DNA of 64,000 nucleotides from Bacteroidales bacterium (GTDB lineage Bacteria; Bacteroidota; Bacteroidia; Bacteroidales; P3): NCBI GenBank assembly GCA_009783885.1, contig WRCN01000001.1, positions 62,001 to 126,000 of the forward strand, read 5' to 3'. Shown piece by piece: positions 27,087 to 35,780 of this stretch (position 1 is its first letter; each line of letters starts with the position of its first letter). The notes under the pieces were generated by a model. It saw only the letters and a program-made list of their open reading frames with translations, ran no database searches and was not told where the DNA came from. The position numbers and the translations under genes were made by a program.

Positions 27087-27734
27087 ATGCTTATAGCTCC
27101 AAGTTTATTATCCGCAAATTTTGCAAATCTGCAAGCCGACATTGAAATGGTGAATCAAAGCGCAGCTGATTGGTTCCACATTGATGTGATGGACGGTGTG
27201 TTTGTTCCGAATATTTCGTTTGGACAGCCCATCATTTCGCATATCAAAAAATACGCAAAAAAGCCGTTAGACGTACACTTGATGATTATTGACCCCGATC
27301 GCTATATTGAATCTTTCAAGTCGGTTGGCGCTGATATATTGACCGTTCAAGTAGAAGCTTGTACGCATTTACATCGCACGCTTACACACATCAGGCAATC
27401 GGGCATGAAAGCAGGTGCTTCGCTTAATCCGCATACGCCCATTTGTATGGTAGAAAATGTGATTGAAAACTGCGATGTGGTGATGATTATGAGTGTGAAT
27501 CCGGGTTTTGGTGGACAAAAATTTATCGAAAATACGTATCGAAAAATCGAAGAATTAATGGTGTTGAAAAACAAATACAATCCAGATTTATTGATTGAAG
27601 TTGACGGCGGTGTAACACTCGAAAATGCTCAGAAACTCTGTGATTTTGGAGTGAATGTGTTGGTTGCGGGAAATACCATTTTCTCAAATGAAAATCCTTC
27701 GAAAATGATCGAACAGCTGAAACAAATTTCGTAA
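27087..27734 (+). CDS. rpe: Ribulose-phosphate 3-epimerase
   Basis: 215 residues from the ATG at 27087, which begins the family N terminus MLIAPSLLSANF; an earlier in-frame ATG at 27027 lies inside the preceding gene and is rejected. TIM-barrel motifs: HIDVMDGVFVPNISFG (metal and catalytic Asp), HLMI, MSVNPGFGGQKF and EVDGGV (second catalytic Asp). It interconverts ribulose 5-phosphate and xylulose 5-phosphate in the pentose phosphate pathway. Its stop codon overlaps the next start (TAATG), indicating translational coupling. Confidence 0.95.
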   Translation: MLIAPSLLSANFANLQADIEMVNQSAADWFHIDVMDGVFVPNISFGQPIISHIKKYAKKPLDVHLMIIDPDRYIESFKSVGADILTVQVEACTHLHRTLTHIRQSGMKAGASLNPHTPICMVENVIENCDVVMIMSVNPGFGGQKFIENTYRKIEELMVLKNKYNPDLLIEVDGGVTLENAQKLCDFGVNVLVAGNTIFSNENPSKMIEQLKQIS

Positions 27735-29683
27735 TGCTTTCTGTAAATAACCTTTCTGTTCAATTTTCAGGAAAAGATTTGTTCAAAGGCATTTCGTTTA
27801 TTATTGCTGATAATGATCGTATTGGTTTAGCCGGAAAAAATGGTGCAGGAAAGTCCACATTACTCAAAATTTTAGCCAAACAAATGCAGCCCGAAAGCGG
27901 CACTATTGTAGTAACTTCTGGACATACGATCGGCTATTTGCCACAAGAAATTATCCCACATTCCACGCGAACCGTGATTGACGAGGCTTTGACCGCTTTT
28001 GAGGAAGCCGCGCATTTAGAAAAAACTATCGAACGCTTAACGCTTGAAATGAGCGAGCGCACCGACTACGAATCCGAGGATTATAACCGATTAATGATCG
28101 CCCTGCACGATGCAAACGAGCGTTATCACATCATTGGTGCGGTCAACAAGCAAGCCGAAACAGAAAAAGTGTTGTTAGGATTAGGTTTCAAACATAGCGA
28201 TTTTTCTCGAAAAATCACCGAATTCAGTTCGGGTTGGCAAATGCGTGTGGAATTGGCAAAAATTTTGTTGCAACGTCCGAATGTGATGTTGTTGGACGAG
28301 CCTACGAACCACTTGGATATAGAGTCGATTCAATGGTTAGAAACGTTTTTACAAAACTACGAAGGTGCGGTGGTTTTGGTTTCGCACGATCGTGCGTTTT
28401 TGGATACGGTAACCAAACGAACGATAGAAATCGTTCTCGGAAAAATCGAGGACTACAAAACATCATACTCCGAATACGTGATTCAGCGTGAAGAGCGTCG
28501 TCGCACGCAAGTAAACGCATACAACAATCAACAAAAGGAAATCGCCGACATGGAGCGATTTGTAGAGCGTTTTCGCGCCAAAGCGACCAAAGCCCGACAA
28601 GCACAATCGCGAATTAAATTGCTTGATAAAATGGAACGTATCGAAATTGATGAAATTGATACATCCGTCATGCACTTTAAGTTTCCGCCGTCGCCACACT
28701 CCGGAAAAGTGGTTGTCGAAGTGGAAAATGTAGTGAAAAAGTACGGCGAAAATTTAGTTTTGGACGGTGTTACGTTGATGCTCGAACGTGGCGAAAAAAT
28801 AGCATTTGTGGGCAAAAACGGCGAAGGAAAATCTACACTTTCCAAAATTATCATGGACGAAATTCTGTTCGATGGGATCGCAAAACTTGGACATCAAGTG
28901 CAAGTCGGTTATTTTGCACAAAATCAGGCTGCATTGTTGGACGGTGAAAAAACCGTGTTTCAAACGATTGACGATATTACCGTGGGTGAAATTCGTCCAA
29001 GAATTAGAAACATTTTGGGTAGTTTTTTGTTCGGAAGTGAAGATATTGATAAAAAAGTAAAAGTGCTTTCCGGTGGAGAAAAAATGCGTTTGGCATTAGC
29101 GAAATTATTGCTGACTCCTGTGAATTTGTTGATTTTGGATGAGCCCACCAATCATTTAGATATGCGTTCGAAAGATGTGTTGAAAATGGCACTGTTAAAG
29201 TACGATGGCGCGATGATTATAGTCTCGCATGATCGTGATTTTTTGCAAGGCCTAACGGATAAAGTTTACGAATTCAAGGACAAAAAAATCAAAATGCACA
29301 TTGGCGATATTTATGAATTTTTAGAATCAAGAAATATTGAAAACCTGAACGAATTAAATCACGTAGGGGTGGGGCTTGCCCCTGCCCATAAAGGGCGACC
29401 GCAAGGGTCGCCCCAACAGGCAACACAACCCCAACAATCCACGGTCGAACAAGACCGCCAAAAAAAGAAAGATCAAGAACGCGAACAACGCCGCCGTCAA
29501 AATCAAATCGAAAAAATCGAAGCAGAAATCGAACTCTTAGAAAAGAAAAAATTCGAAATGGACGAACTGTTGTCAAATCCCACAAATATCACAAACAGTC
29601 AAATCTTTATTGACTACAACAAACTAAAAGAAAAAATTGATAAAGCAATGTACGAATGGGAAAAATTATCAGAACAAAATTAA
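27734..29683 (+). CDS. ABC-F family ATPase
   Basis: 649 residues with two ABC domains. First: Walker A AGKNGAGKST (about 35-44), signature FSSGWQMRVELA, Walker B MLLDEPTNHLD. The inter-domain linker (about 245-310) is the charged helical arm of ABC-F proteins. Second: Walker A VGKNGEGKST, signature LSGGEKMRLALA, LLILDEPTNHLD. The C-terminal coiled coil is rich in K/E/Q (about 575-645). ABC-F proteins act on ribosomes; no export membrane domain is present. A REP-like sequence is inserted in frame at about residues 544-561, just before the coiled coil (29364-29416). Confidence 0.93.
   Translation: MLSVNNLSVQFSGKDLFKGISFIIADNDRIGLAGKNGAGKSTLLKILAKQMQPESGTIVVTSGHTIGYLPQEIIPHSTRTVIDEALTAFEEAAHLEKTIERLTLEMSERTDYESEDYNRLMIALHDANERYHIIGAVNKQAETEKVLLGLGFKHSDFSRKITEFSSGWQMRVELAKILLQRPNVMLLDEPTNHLDIESIQWLETFLQNYEGAVVLVSHDRAFLDTVTKRTIEIVLGKIEDYKTSYSEYVIQREERRRTQVNAYNNQQKEIADMERFVERFRAKATKARQAQSRIKLLDKMERIEIDEIDTSVMHFKFPPSPHSGKVVVEVENVVKKYGENLVLDGVTLMLERGEKIAFVGKNGEGKSTLSKIIMDEILFDGIAKLGHQVQVGYFAQNQAALLDGEKTVFQTIDDITVGEIRPRIRNILGSFLFGSEDIDKKVKVLSGGEKMRLALAKLLLTPVNLLILDEPTNHLDMRSKDVLKMALLKYDGAMIIVSHDRDFLQGLTDKVYEFKDKKIKMHIGDIYEFLESRNIENLNELNHVGVGLAPAHKGRPQGSPQQATQPQQSTVEQDRQKKKDQEREQRRRQNQIEKIEAEIELLEKKKFEMDELLSNPTNITNSQIFIDYNKLKEKIDKAMYEWEKLSEQN
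29364..29416. repeat. REP-like palindromes in frame inside the ABC-F gene
   Basis: GTAGGGGTGGGGCTTGCCCC followed by GGGCGACCgcaaGGGTCGCCC, two hairpins of the kind found in extragenic positions elsewhere in the window. They encode VGVGLAPAHKGRPQGSP without breaking the frame, in the flexible linker before the C-terminal coiled coil. Confidence 0.8.
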
Positions 29684-29719
29684 AAAAAACTCTTAGTTTT
29701 TAACTTTTAGTTCTTAGTT

Positions 29720-30676
29720 TTAATCAATCACAGTAACAGTTCCCACTCTTTCCCAAACATCGCCTTTGTTAGCTATTCGGAACAAAAACACATAAGTGCC
29801 CGGACGAACATTTTCGCCTTGATGTGTACCATTCCAACCAATGTCGAAATTGCGAGATTCAAAAATCAATTGCCCCCAACGGTTGTAGATCGCCAAATAG
29901 TATTGACTGAAACTGTGCGGAACACCAATCGGTTTGAAGATTCTGTTGGCAGCAATTGGCGACGAAAGACTAATTGCTGAGGGAAAGTAAACGATGTCAC
30001 AATTTTTAACATGAATAGTTTTTCTACCTGTTGAATAGCAATGTGTTAGAGATGAGATAGGGAAAAATTTAACGGTGTAAGTAAACGTTTCTCGCGGACT
30101 AACCACGATAGAGTCCGTGTATTGAAACACGTTCCATTCGTATCGTTCCCCATCGGCAGCCACCACCAGCAAAATAGAGTCTCCCCGACAAATGGTATCA
30201 ACATCGGGCTCAGCCCAAATTTGCACACTTCGCGGGACTGCTACACCGTACACCGTAATGGTATCCCAGCCTCGACAACCATCATCGTCTATTGCTTCTA
30301 CCCAAAATTCATTGGCGCCGTCAAAAAAAATTGGCGTGTGGATAGTGTTTGCTGTACTTCCTTCGTTAAACCAGGCAATAACGGTTCCACCCACAAGGGT
30401 CAAAGTTATGGTATCACCTACGCAACCAATTGTATCATTTACGGTGATGTAGAATTTTGGATTTTCACAAATAACAATGCTGTCGCGATCAAAAGTGTCG
30501 CGGTCATAAATATAGGAAGCCTTAGTTGTTACGTAAATAATTGGTTTAGTATTATCTGGCAGAATGTTTGCATCATCATGAAGCGGTGCCGATTTTGGCA
30601 ATGCATCCGATTCTCCCTTCAAACAAAAAGGAAGGATTAGACCAAAAACCAATATGAGACGCCAAAATTTAGACAT
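29720..30676 (-). CDS. Secreted protein with T9SS type B (gliding-motility-type) sorting domain
   Basis: 318 residues from the ATG at 30676, chosen because it begins a signal peptide (MSKFWRLILVFGLILPF); an upstream ATG at 30697 only adds seven residues. Two Ig/PKD-like modules (about 65-150: VNDTIGCVGDTITLTLVGG, and 150-225) precede a type B sorting domain with the hallmark LAIYNRWGQLIFES ... GWNGTHQGENVRPGTYVFLFRI. Such proteins are exported by the type IX system and usually stay at the cell surface. No catalytic motif is visible, so an adhesive or structural role is likely. Confidence 0.87.
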   Translation of the reverse strand: MSKFWRLILVFGLILPFCLKGESDALPKSAPLHDDANILPDNTKPIIYVTTKASYIYDRDTFDRDSIVICENPKFYITVNDTIGCVGDTITLTLVGGTVIAWFNEGSTANTIHTPIFFDGANEFWVEAIDDDGCRGWDTITVYGVAVPRSVQIWAEPDVDTICRGDSILLVVAADGERYEWNVFQYTDSIVVSPRETFTYTVKFFPISSLTHCYSTGRKTIHVKNCDIVYFPSAISLSSPIAANRIFKPIGVPHSFSQYYLAIYNRWGQLIFESRNFDIGWNGTHQGENVRPGTYVFLFRIANKGDVWERVGTVTVID

Positions 30677-30749
30677 TAATACAACATTGTCCTGCAAAGA
30701 TACGATTTTTTTTGGGAATATTAGATATTTTTTTGTAGTTTTTTTGTTT

Positions 30750-31985
30750 TTATGCAGATTTTAACTGTTTGAGCACCCTTCCTGAGAGTTGTTTATGCGC
30801 ATAATCGGCTGTAATGTGGAGTTTTTTAATGTTTTTGTCCGATGGCAATTCAAACATCGCATCTGTCATGATGGCTTCCATAATTGATCGCAATCCGCGC
30901 GCTCCGAGTTTAAATTCAATCGCTTTATCAACAATAAAATCCAATGTTTCATCATCAAAAATCAAATGAATGTCATCAATTTCCAATAGTTTGGTGTATT
31001 GCTTTACCAATGCGTCTTTGGGCTCAACCAAAATGCGTCGCAAGGCTAATTTATCTAAGGTATTCAAACTTGTTACAACCGGAAAGCGCCCCACAATTTC
31101 GGGAATCAAACCAAAACTTTTCAAATCCTGCGGGGCTATATATTTGATGAGATTTTCCTTGTCGAGGTCTTCTGTATGAGGATTGCGAAAGCCAATCGTA
31201 TTGGTGTTCAAACGCGATGCAATTTTGGCTTCGATTCCGTCGAATGCACCACCTGCGATAAACAAAATATTTTTGGTGTTTATCGAAATCATTTTTTGGT
31301 CGGGGTGTTTGCGCCCGCCTTGCGGAGGAACGTTGACATGCGCACCTTCCAAAAGTTTGAGTAGAGCTTGCTGAACACCTTCGCCCGACACATCACGCGT
31401 GAGTGAAGGGTTATCGCTTTTTCGTGCAATTTTATCAATTTCATCAACAAACACAATTCCGCGCTCTGCCGCAGCCACGTTGTAATCTGCGGCTTGCAAC
31501 AATCGTGTTAAAATATTTTCCACATCTTCGCCAACGTAGCCTGCTTCGGTCAAAACCGTTGCGTCAGCAATGCAAAACGGAACGTTCAGCATCTTTGCAA
31601 TCGTGCGTGCCATCAGGGTTTTTCCCGTTCCGGTTGCACCAACCATGATGATGTTGGATTTTTCAATTTCAACATCGTTCAATTCATCTTGCTTTTTGTA
31701 AGTAATACGTTTGAAATGGTTGTAAACTGCCACTGCCAGCGTGCGTTTGGCATCGTCCTGACCAATCACGTATTGGTCTAAAAACGTTTTGATCTCAATC
31801 GGTTTTTTGATGTCAATTGGTGCTAAACTCTCAACCTCTCTTTGTTTGCTTTGCTCTTCGATTAATTTTTGTCCTGTGGAGATGCAGTTTTCACAAATAA
31901 ACGCGTCGTCTCCATAAAACAATTTCACTTGATTTTCGGGCGTTCCGCAAAATGAACAGCGATTTTCCTCTTTTTTCTTTGCCAT
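30750..31985 (-). CDS. clpX: ATP-dependent Clp protease ATP-binding subunit ClpX
   Basis: 411 residues. N-terminal zinc-binding domain with CSFCGTP ... CENC (four Cys, about 9-35), AAA+ domain with Walker A GATGTGKT, Walker [10 protein letters not shown], sensor and arginine-finger regions ([10 protein letters not shown]), and C-terminal small domain ([13 protein letters not shown]). It unfolds tagged substrates and feeds them to ClpP; clpP is not in the window. Its promoter (32021-32028) is back to back with one for the plus-strand leader RNA. Confidence 0.96.
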   Translation of the reverse strand: MAKKKEENRCSFCGTPENQVKLFYGDDAFICENCISTGQKLIEEQSKQREVESLAPIDIKKPIEIKTFLDQYVIGQDDAKRTLAVAVYNHFKRITYKKQDELNDVEIEKSNIIMVGATGTGKTLMARTIAKMLNVPFCIADATVLTEAGYVGEDVENILTRLLQAADYNVAAAERGIVFVDEIDKIARKSDNPSLTRDVSGEGVQQALLKLLEGAHVNVPPQGGRKHPDQKMISINTKNILFIAGGAFDGIEAKIASRLNTNTIGFRNPHTEDLDKENLIKYIAPQDLKSFGLIPEIVGRFPVVTSLNTLDKLALRRILVEPKDALVKQYTKLLEIDDIHLIFDDETLDFIVDKAIEFKLGARGLRSIMEAIMTDAMFELPSDKNIKKLHITADYAHKQLSGRVLKQLKSA

Positions 31986-32020
31986 TTATGCCTTTTTTAG
32001 CAATTTTCGTAAATAATTTG

Positions 32021-32028
32021 CAAAGATA
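32021..32028 (-). promoter_or_regulatory. Promoter -7 element (TATCTTTG) for clpX
   Basis: CAAAGATA on the plus strand (TATCTTTG on minus), 36 bp upstream of the clpX start. It forms a divergent pair with 32042-32049. Confidence 0.7.
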
Positions 32029-32041
32029 CGAAAAAAAATGC

Positions 32042-32049
32042 TATCTTTG
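32042..32049 (+). promoter_or_regulatory. Promoter -7 element (TATCTTTG) for the 32.05-32.30 kb leader RNA
   Basis: TATCTTTG on the plus strand, 13 bp from the clpX -7 box. The next gene starts only at 32422, so transcripts from here have a leader of about 370 nt. Confidence 0.65.
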
Positions 32050-32298
32050 CAAAAAAAATAACAAACAAACTTTGCCTATGGAAAAATAATGTGCTGATAA
32101 TACGCACATCTTGAAGTATGCTGAAAAAAGCATTTTAAACTATTCTTCCTGTCAGAAAATTTAGCGATTTATATTATAGCAAGAATAAAGATTAAGTCAA
32201 AATGTTCACGCGAGCGTGGACTTTTACTTACTCTGTTCTTGTGGGTCACGCTAAATACCTCTGATAGGAGAGTACTAAAAAAGTACCACGCTTTTTTT
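32050..32298 (+). ncRNA. Candidate structured leader or small RNA ending in an intrinsic terminator
   Basis: Starts after the promoter at 32042. It contains the small hairpin CACGcgaGCGTG (about 32207-32218). A long stem pairs the arm starting AGCGTGGACTTTT (32213-32234) with AGAGTACTAAAAAAGTACCACGCT (32269-32292), ending in TTTTTTT. The two options exclude each other in part, as in an attenuator. The lipoprotein gene begins 124 bp further on, so this could be a regulated leader or a free RNA. It matches no riboswitch I recognise. The remaining gap to 32421 shows nothing else. Confidence 0.45.
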
Positions 32299-32421
32299 AT
32301 GTATGTATGTGAACAACAAAATTTAATTGGTACAACAAAACAACCTCCTGTGAAAGTTGTGGATTAAAACCAAACTAATTAATTGTCTGCTAAAAGAGCA
32401 GACATTAAACAAAAAAACAAC

Positions 32422-33162
32422 ATGAAAAAGATATTTTTTACAACAGCACTATTTATTTTAGGAGTAACTTTGTTTAATTCTTGTAAAAAAGGTGAACTCG
32501 AAAACGTTTTTGACGCAGAAGAACAATTTCTTTTTGCATTAAAATTGTTTGAGGATAATTTTTTCGCAACCCCAGTAAACAGCAACACAGATAACCGAGA
32601 AGTTCTAAGAACACAAGGATCAAGTAATTTTGAAACCATTTATTTAGATGTTTTTTCTGAAATAACACCAACCATTCTTTCAATGTTTGAAAACATAAGA
32701 ACAATGCAAGATGTTTTAAATTTCAGAGACCACACCGGAGCCGGTATAGAATATACTGCTACGGAGACTAATGTTCGATTTCAACTTGATGTTGATATTT
32801 CAGATATTGAAATGGAGTTAAACTCTATGGTGTCGGCAGCAAAACAGTATTTGCATGCTGTAGGATTAAAAGAACAAGAGATTCAAGAAATGCTCACCAA
32901 CAAGGACTTACCAGAACTTGCTGTAATTTCTATTGCAATTGATTACCAACTCGAAGGGCTTACTTCTCCATCTTTGACGTCTTGCAGGAGGGCATGTAGC
33001 GATAGTTTTACCGAAACGGTAAATATAGCAGCATTAGGCTTTATGACAGGTATAGTTGGTTGTTCTGGAAAACCTATTTGTAGTGGGGTTGTTTTAGCAA
33101 TTTATATAGCCTCCATTGCCTACGCTGATAAACATTTCAATGAATGTGTGGCAAAGTGTTAA
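32422..33162 (+). CDS. Unrecognised lipoprotein with a C-terminal six-cysteine hydrophobic domain
   Basis: 246 residues from the ATG at 32422, which starts a lipoprotein signal (MKKIFFTTALFILGV... NSCKKGE; Cys about 20). The middle (40-180) is polar and helical with no recognised domain. The last 62 residues are distinct: CRRAC, a hydrophobic glycine-containing stretch, CSGKPIC, another hydrophobic stretch, and CVAKC, six cysteines in three pairs. The tail recalls cysteine-stabilised bacteriocins such as halocin C8 in size and layout, but similarity is only by eye. A small membrane protein follows 80 bp downstream. I do not recognise the gene. Confidence 0.7.
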   Translation: MKKIFFTTALFILGVTLFNSCKKGELENVFDAEEQFLFALKLFEDNFFATPVNSNTDNREVLRTQGSSNFETIYLDVFSEITPTILSMFENIRTMQDVLNFRDHTGAGIEYTATETNVRFQLDVDISDIEMELNSMVSAAKQYLHAVGLKEQEIQEMLTNKDLPELAVISIAIDYQLEGLTSPSLTSCRRACSDSFTETVNIAALGFMTGIVGCSGKPICSGVVLAIYIASIAYADKHFNECVAKC

Positions 33163-33242
33163 ACCATCTTTTTTTATATTGCAACGTAAAAAAAAGTTGT
33201 ATTTATGCAACTAATATAAATAATAAAAAACTAGAAAATTTT

Positions 33243-33611
33243 ATGTCTACAATATTCATAATATTAGTATTTATTATGCTTCTATTACTTGTCCTTACGC
33301 CTACGGTGTACTGGTCGTTTTTGGACAGCAGAATAAAAGATAAAAAAGCCATGTTGTCTTTTCTTGAACCTGCACATAAAGGTGCTTTTCATATGGCTAT
33401 ATACTGTGCTCTCATAAATCTTATTCTCTTTTTGGTGATTGAATTTGCGACAACAAATGAATATTCAGCAATACTAATGCAAATTCAGTTTATTGCATAT
33501 TTGGCAGTCTTAATCATTCCGAAAAGTCTTATATCTTGCTTGAAAACGAGTATAGAGAAAGAGGAAAGTGCGAGTAAATCTACAACTTGTGATAGTGAAG
33601 ATACAAAATAA
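33243..33611 (+). CDS. Small three-helix membrane protein of unknown function
   Basis: 122 residues from ATG 33243, chosen because translation then starts directly with a membrane segment (STIFIILVFIMLLLLVLTP); the longer frame from 33144 overlaps the preceding gene. Three hydrophobic segments (about 3-25, 55-75, 82-102) and a charged C-terminal tail (IEKEESASKSTTCDSED). It shares a strand with the cysteine-rich lipoprotein gene and ends at a strong terminator, so the two probably form a unit. If the lipoprotein tail is bacteriocin-like, this would be placed as an immunity protein, but that is conjecture. Confidence 0.65.
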   Translation: MSTIFIILVFIMLLLLVLTPTVYWSFLDSRIKDKKAMLSFLEPAHKGAFHMAIYCALINLILFLVIEFATTNEYSAILMQIQFIAYLAVLIIPKSLISCLKTSIEKEESASKSTTCDSEDTK

Positions 33612-33630
33612 TAGAAAAGGTTGAATTACC

Positions 33631-33668
33631 AACACTAACAGGGTTAAAACCCTGTTAGTGTTTTATTT
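33631..33668 (+). terminator. Strong intrinsic terminator
   Basis: Perfect 15-bp stem (AACACTAACAGGGTT and its complement) with a 2-nt loop, then TTTTATTTT. It ends the lipoprotein/membrane-protein unit. Confidence 0.85.
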
Positions 33669-33741
33669 TGAATAAATTGTCATTTTGCCAAAACAAGCAA
33701 AATGACCATAAATTATAAAACACAAAATTCGGAACTAGGCT

Positions 33742-34776
33742 TTATGCCTCGGTCGTTTTTAGCAATTTTTTGATTAAAGAAACGAAATTCTCGATTTCCG
33801 TTTCGGTTGTATCCCACGAGCACATCAGGCGCACTTCGTGATTTTGTTCGTCCCATTCGTAGAAAAAATACTCCTCTTGCAGCGGCTTGATAATCGCTTT
33901 GGGAAGTTTCGCAAAAACTGCATTGGCAGCAGGCTTTTGAGTGATTTCTATTTCCGGAATAGGGGTTAATTTTTCAACTAAAAGTTGTGCCATGGCATTG
34001 GCGTGACTGGCTGTTTTCAGATACAAATCATCCGAAAAATAAGCCGAAAATTGTGCCGAAATATAGCGCATTTTTGAAGCTAATTGCATACCTTGTTTGC
34101 GAATGTATTTGAAATTTTCGCAAAGCGAAGCATTGGCAAACACAATCGCTTCGCCATACATCATGCCGTTTTTCGTTCCACCGAATGATAACACATCTAC
34201 ACCACAATCAAACGTGAAATTTTTAATAGGCATATTCAAAGCCACTGCAGCATTGGCGATGCGTGCACCGTCCATTTGCAGATACATGTTGTGCGAATGT
34301 GCATAATCTGCCAAAGCCTTGATCTCATCAGGTGTGTAGAGCGTTCCGAGTTCAGTAGTTTGTGAAATGGAAATTACTTTAGGTTGAACATGGTGTTCAA
34401 AATCCACTAACGATTGAAATTTTTCGATATCTGCAATACGCAATTTTCCGTCTTGTGTAGATACAGTCAGCAATTTGCAACCTGTAAAACGTTCCGGAGC
34501 ACCGCATTCGTCTACGTGGATATGCGCCGTTTCCGCACAAATCACAGCGTGATAAGGTTGTGTCAAAGCCTTTAATCCAAGCACATTTGCAGCCGTTCCG
34601 ATAAACGTGAAATACACTTCCACTTGCTCACCGAGCAAGTGTTTAAATTGCTGCACAGCCTTTTCCGTGTAAGCATCGCCACCGTAAGCCGTAGCGTGGT
34701 CAACATTCACGTCCGCAAGAGCTTTCATAATCTGCGGATGGACGCCCGAATAATTGTCGCTAGCAAAACCTTTCAT
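33742..34776 (-). CDS. Low-specificity threonine aldolase family PLP enzyme
   Basis: 344 residues from the ATG at 34776 (MKGFASDNYSG is the family N terminus; the frame from 34818 adds a non-conserved 14 residues). Fold type I PLP enzyme: AYGGDAYTEKAV near the N terminus, LQMDGARIANAAV with the cofactor-binding Asp, and PLP lysine in SFGGTKNGMM. The family splits L-threonine or L-allo-threonine to glycine and acetaldehyde. It ends the minus-strand group that begins with DUF2851; whether it shares a transcript with the nuclease-like gene 25 bp upstream is likely but unproven. Confidence 0.88.
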   Translation of the reverse strand: MKGFASDNYSGVHPQIMKALADVNVDHATAYGGDAYTEKAVQQFKHLLGEQVEVYFTFIGTAANVLGLKALTQPYHAVICAETAHIHVDECGAPERFTGCKLLTVSTQDGKLRIADIEKFQSLVDFEHHVQPKVISISQTTELGTLYTPDEIKALADYAHSHNMYLQMDGARIANAAVALNMPIKNFTFDCGVDVLSFGGTKNGMMYGEAIVFANASLCENFKYIRKQGMQLASKMRYISAQFSAYFSDDLYLKTASHANAMAQLLVEKLTPIPEIEITQKPAANAVFAKLPKAIIKPLQEEYFFYEWDEQNHEVRLMCSWDTTETEIENFVSLIKKLLKTTEA

Positions 34777-34801
34777 GATTCTATGGTTATAATAGTAATA
34801 A

Positions 34802-35671
34802 TTACGAATAGGCTTCAATAGACTGATTAATTATTGTCGCTATTTTGTCTGCGTGTTTTTTCAGTAAATCATCATTTTGAATAGAAACCGCAAGATTACT
34901 TTCTTTTCTCAACGTGTATGGAATACCTAATTCATCAAATATTGCTTTTGTTTCTGTAACCAAATTCTTGTCAAGTTTTATTTCAAAGTGGCAATTATTC
35001 GGTGTTTTACGTGGGTGAAACCACATAAAATTTCTTCGAGATGTTCCTAAAGCAACGTGATGTTTATTATAAGTTACTCTTGCGTCAGGGTATCTGCTTT
35101 GAGCTATTTTAATCATTTCGTCCATTATGGCGATAGATTTTGGATTTGATTTCTTCTCCCAATATGCCCGCCCGACTTCTTCTCCACCTAAATTTTCTTC
35201 ATCTTCAGGAGCTTCATAAATATCCAACACTTTTGTAAAGTTCAGTAAAATTTTGTTGTCAATCTTTATTGCGTTTAGTTGGATAGCAATTATTGGAATT
35301 GAACGATTCATTAATGCGATTACATTAAAAAAACGATTTGTAACCTCTTCTGCAACAATCACTGCCCTATGTTCTTTAGATGGGTAACGCCGCCTTTCGA
35401 TGTCCCAATATTCTATTGTCCTGATGATATGACTTTCATCTGTTGCTCCCAATTGTATTTCGGTTTCATACATTGTTTCTATCTCACTATTGAGAAACAA
35501 AAAATCAATACGCCCTCCGCTTGACTGTTTTCTCTCTCGTTGAATTAGGTCTAATTCTCCGAGTCCAAGTATTGATGGATCTTCTTCTATTCTATCTTGG
35601 AGCCATTTTTCGCTAAAATGTTTTTTTAGAGATATTTTTTCTCCTTTAGCGTATTGTAGATTGTCACCCAT
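34802..35671 (-). CDS. PD-(D/E)XK-like putative nuclease, solitary
   Basis: 289 residues, no signal peptide. The N-terminal half has a pattern fitting the PD-(D/E)XK fold: GGRIDFLFL (D56), then YETEIQLG (E71 and Q73 as E-x-Q), then a helix (ESHIIRTIEYWDIER). The C-terminal part (about 190-260) contains RRNFMWFHPRKTPNNCHFEI and a small alpha/beta domain similar to those in DUF4268/DUF5655-type proteins. No methyltransferase or helicase is nearby. It could be a restriction-like or repair nuclease. It has its own promoter (35701-35731). Confidence 0.65.
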   Translation of the reverse strand: MGDNLQYAKGEKISLKKHFSEKWLQDRIEEDPSILGLGELDLIQRERKQSSGGRIDFLFLNSEIETMYETEIQLGATDESHIIRTIEYWDIERRRYPSKEHRAVIVAEEVTNRFFNVIALMNRSIPIIAIQLNAIKIDNKILLNFTKVLDIYEAPEDEENLGGEEVGRAYWEKKSNPKSIAIMDEMIKIAQSRYPDARVTYNKHHVALGTSRRNFMWFHPRKTPNNCHFEIKLDKNLVTETKAIFDELGIPYTLRKESNLAVSIQNDDLLKKHADKIATIINQSIEAYS

Positions 35672-35700
35672 TGGTCTGTTTTTTTATCTGTTTTTATGTA

Positions 35701-35731
35701 CAAAGTTACGAAAAAAAACAAACTTTGCAAA
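35701..35731 (-). promoter_or_regulatory. Bacteroidetes-type promoter for the PD-(D/E)XK-like gene
   Basis: On the minus strand TTTG (35731-35728), 19-nt spacer, TAACTTTG (35708-35701), 30 bp before the start codon at 35671. It is divergent from the RNA1 promoter at 35748. Confidence 0.75.
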
Positions 35732-35747
35732 ATTTAAGAAAAATTAT

Positions 35748-35778
35748 TTTGTTGTTTGGGATTTTTTTTGTAACTTTG
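35748..35778 (+). promoter_or_regulatory. Bacteroidetes-type promoter of convergent RNA1
   Basis: TTTG at 35748-35751, 19-nt spacer, TAACTTTG at 35771-35778. No plus-strand gene follows; transcription would run 110 nt into the terminator at the end of the BECR-like gene. Confidence 0.75.
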
Positions 35779-35780
35779 TA

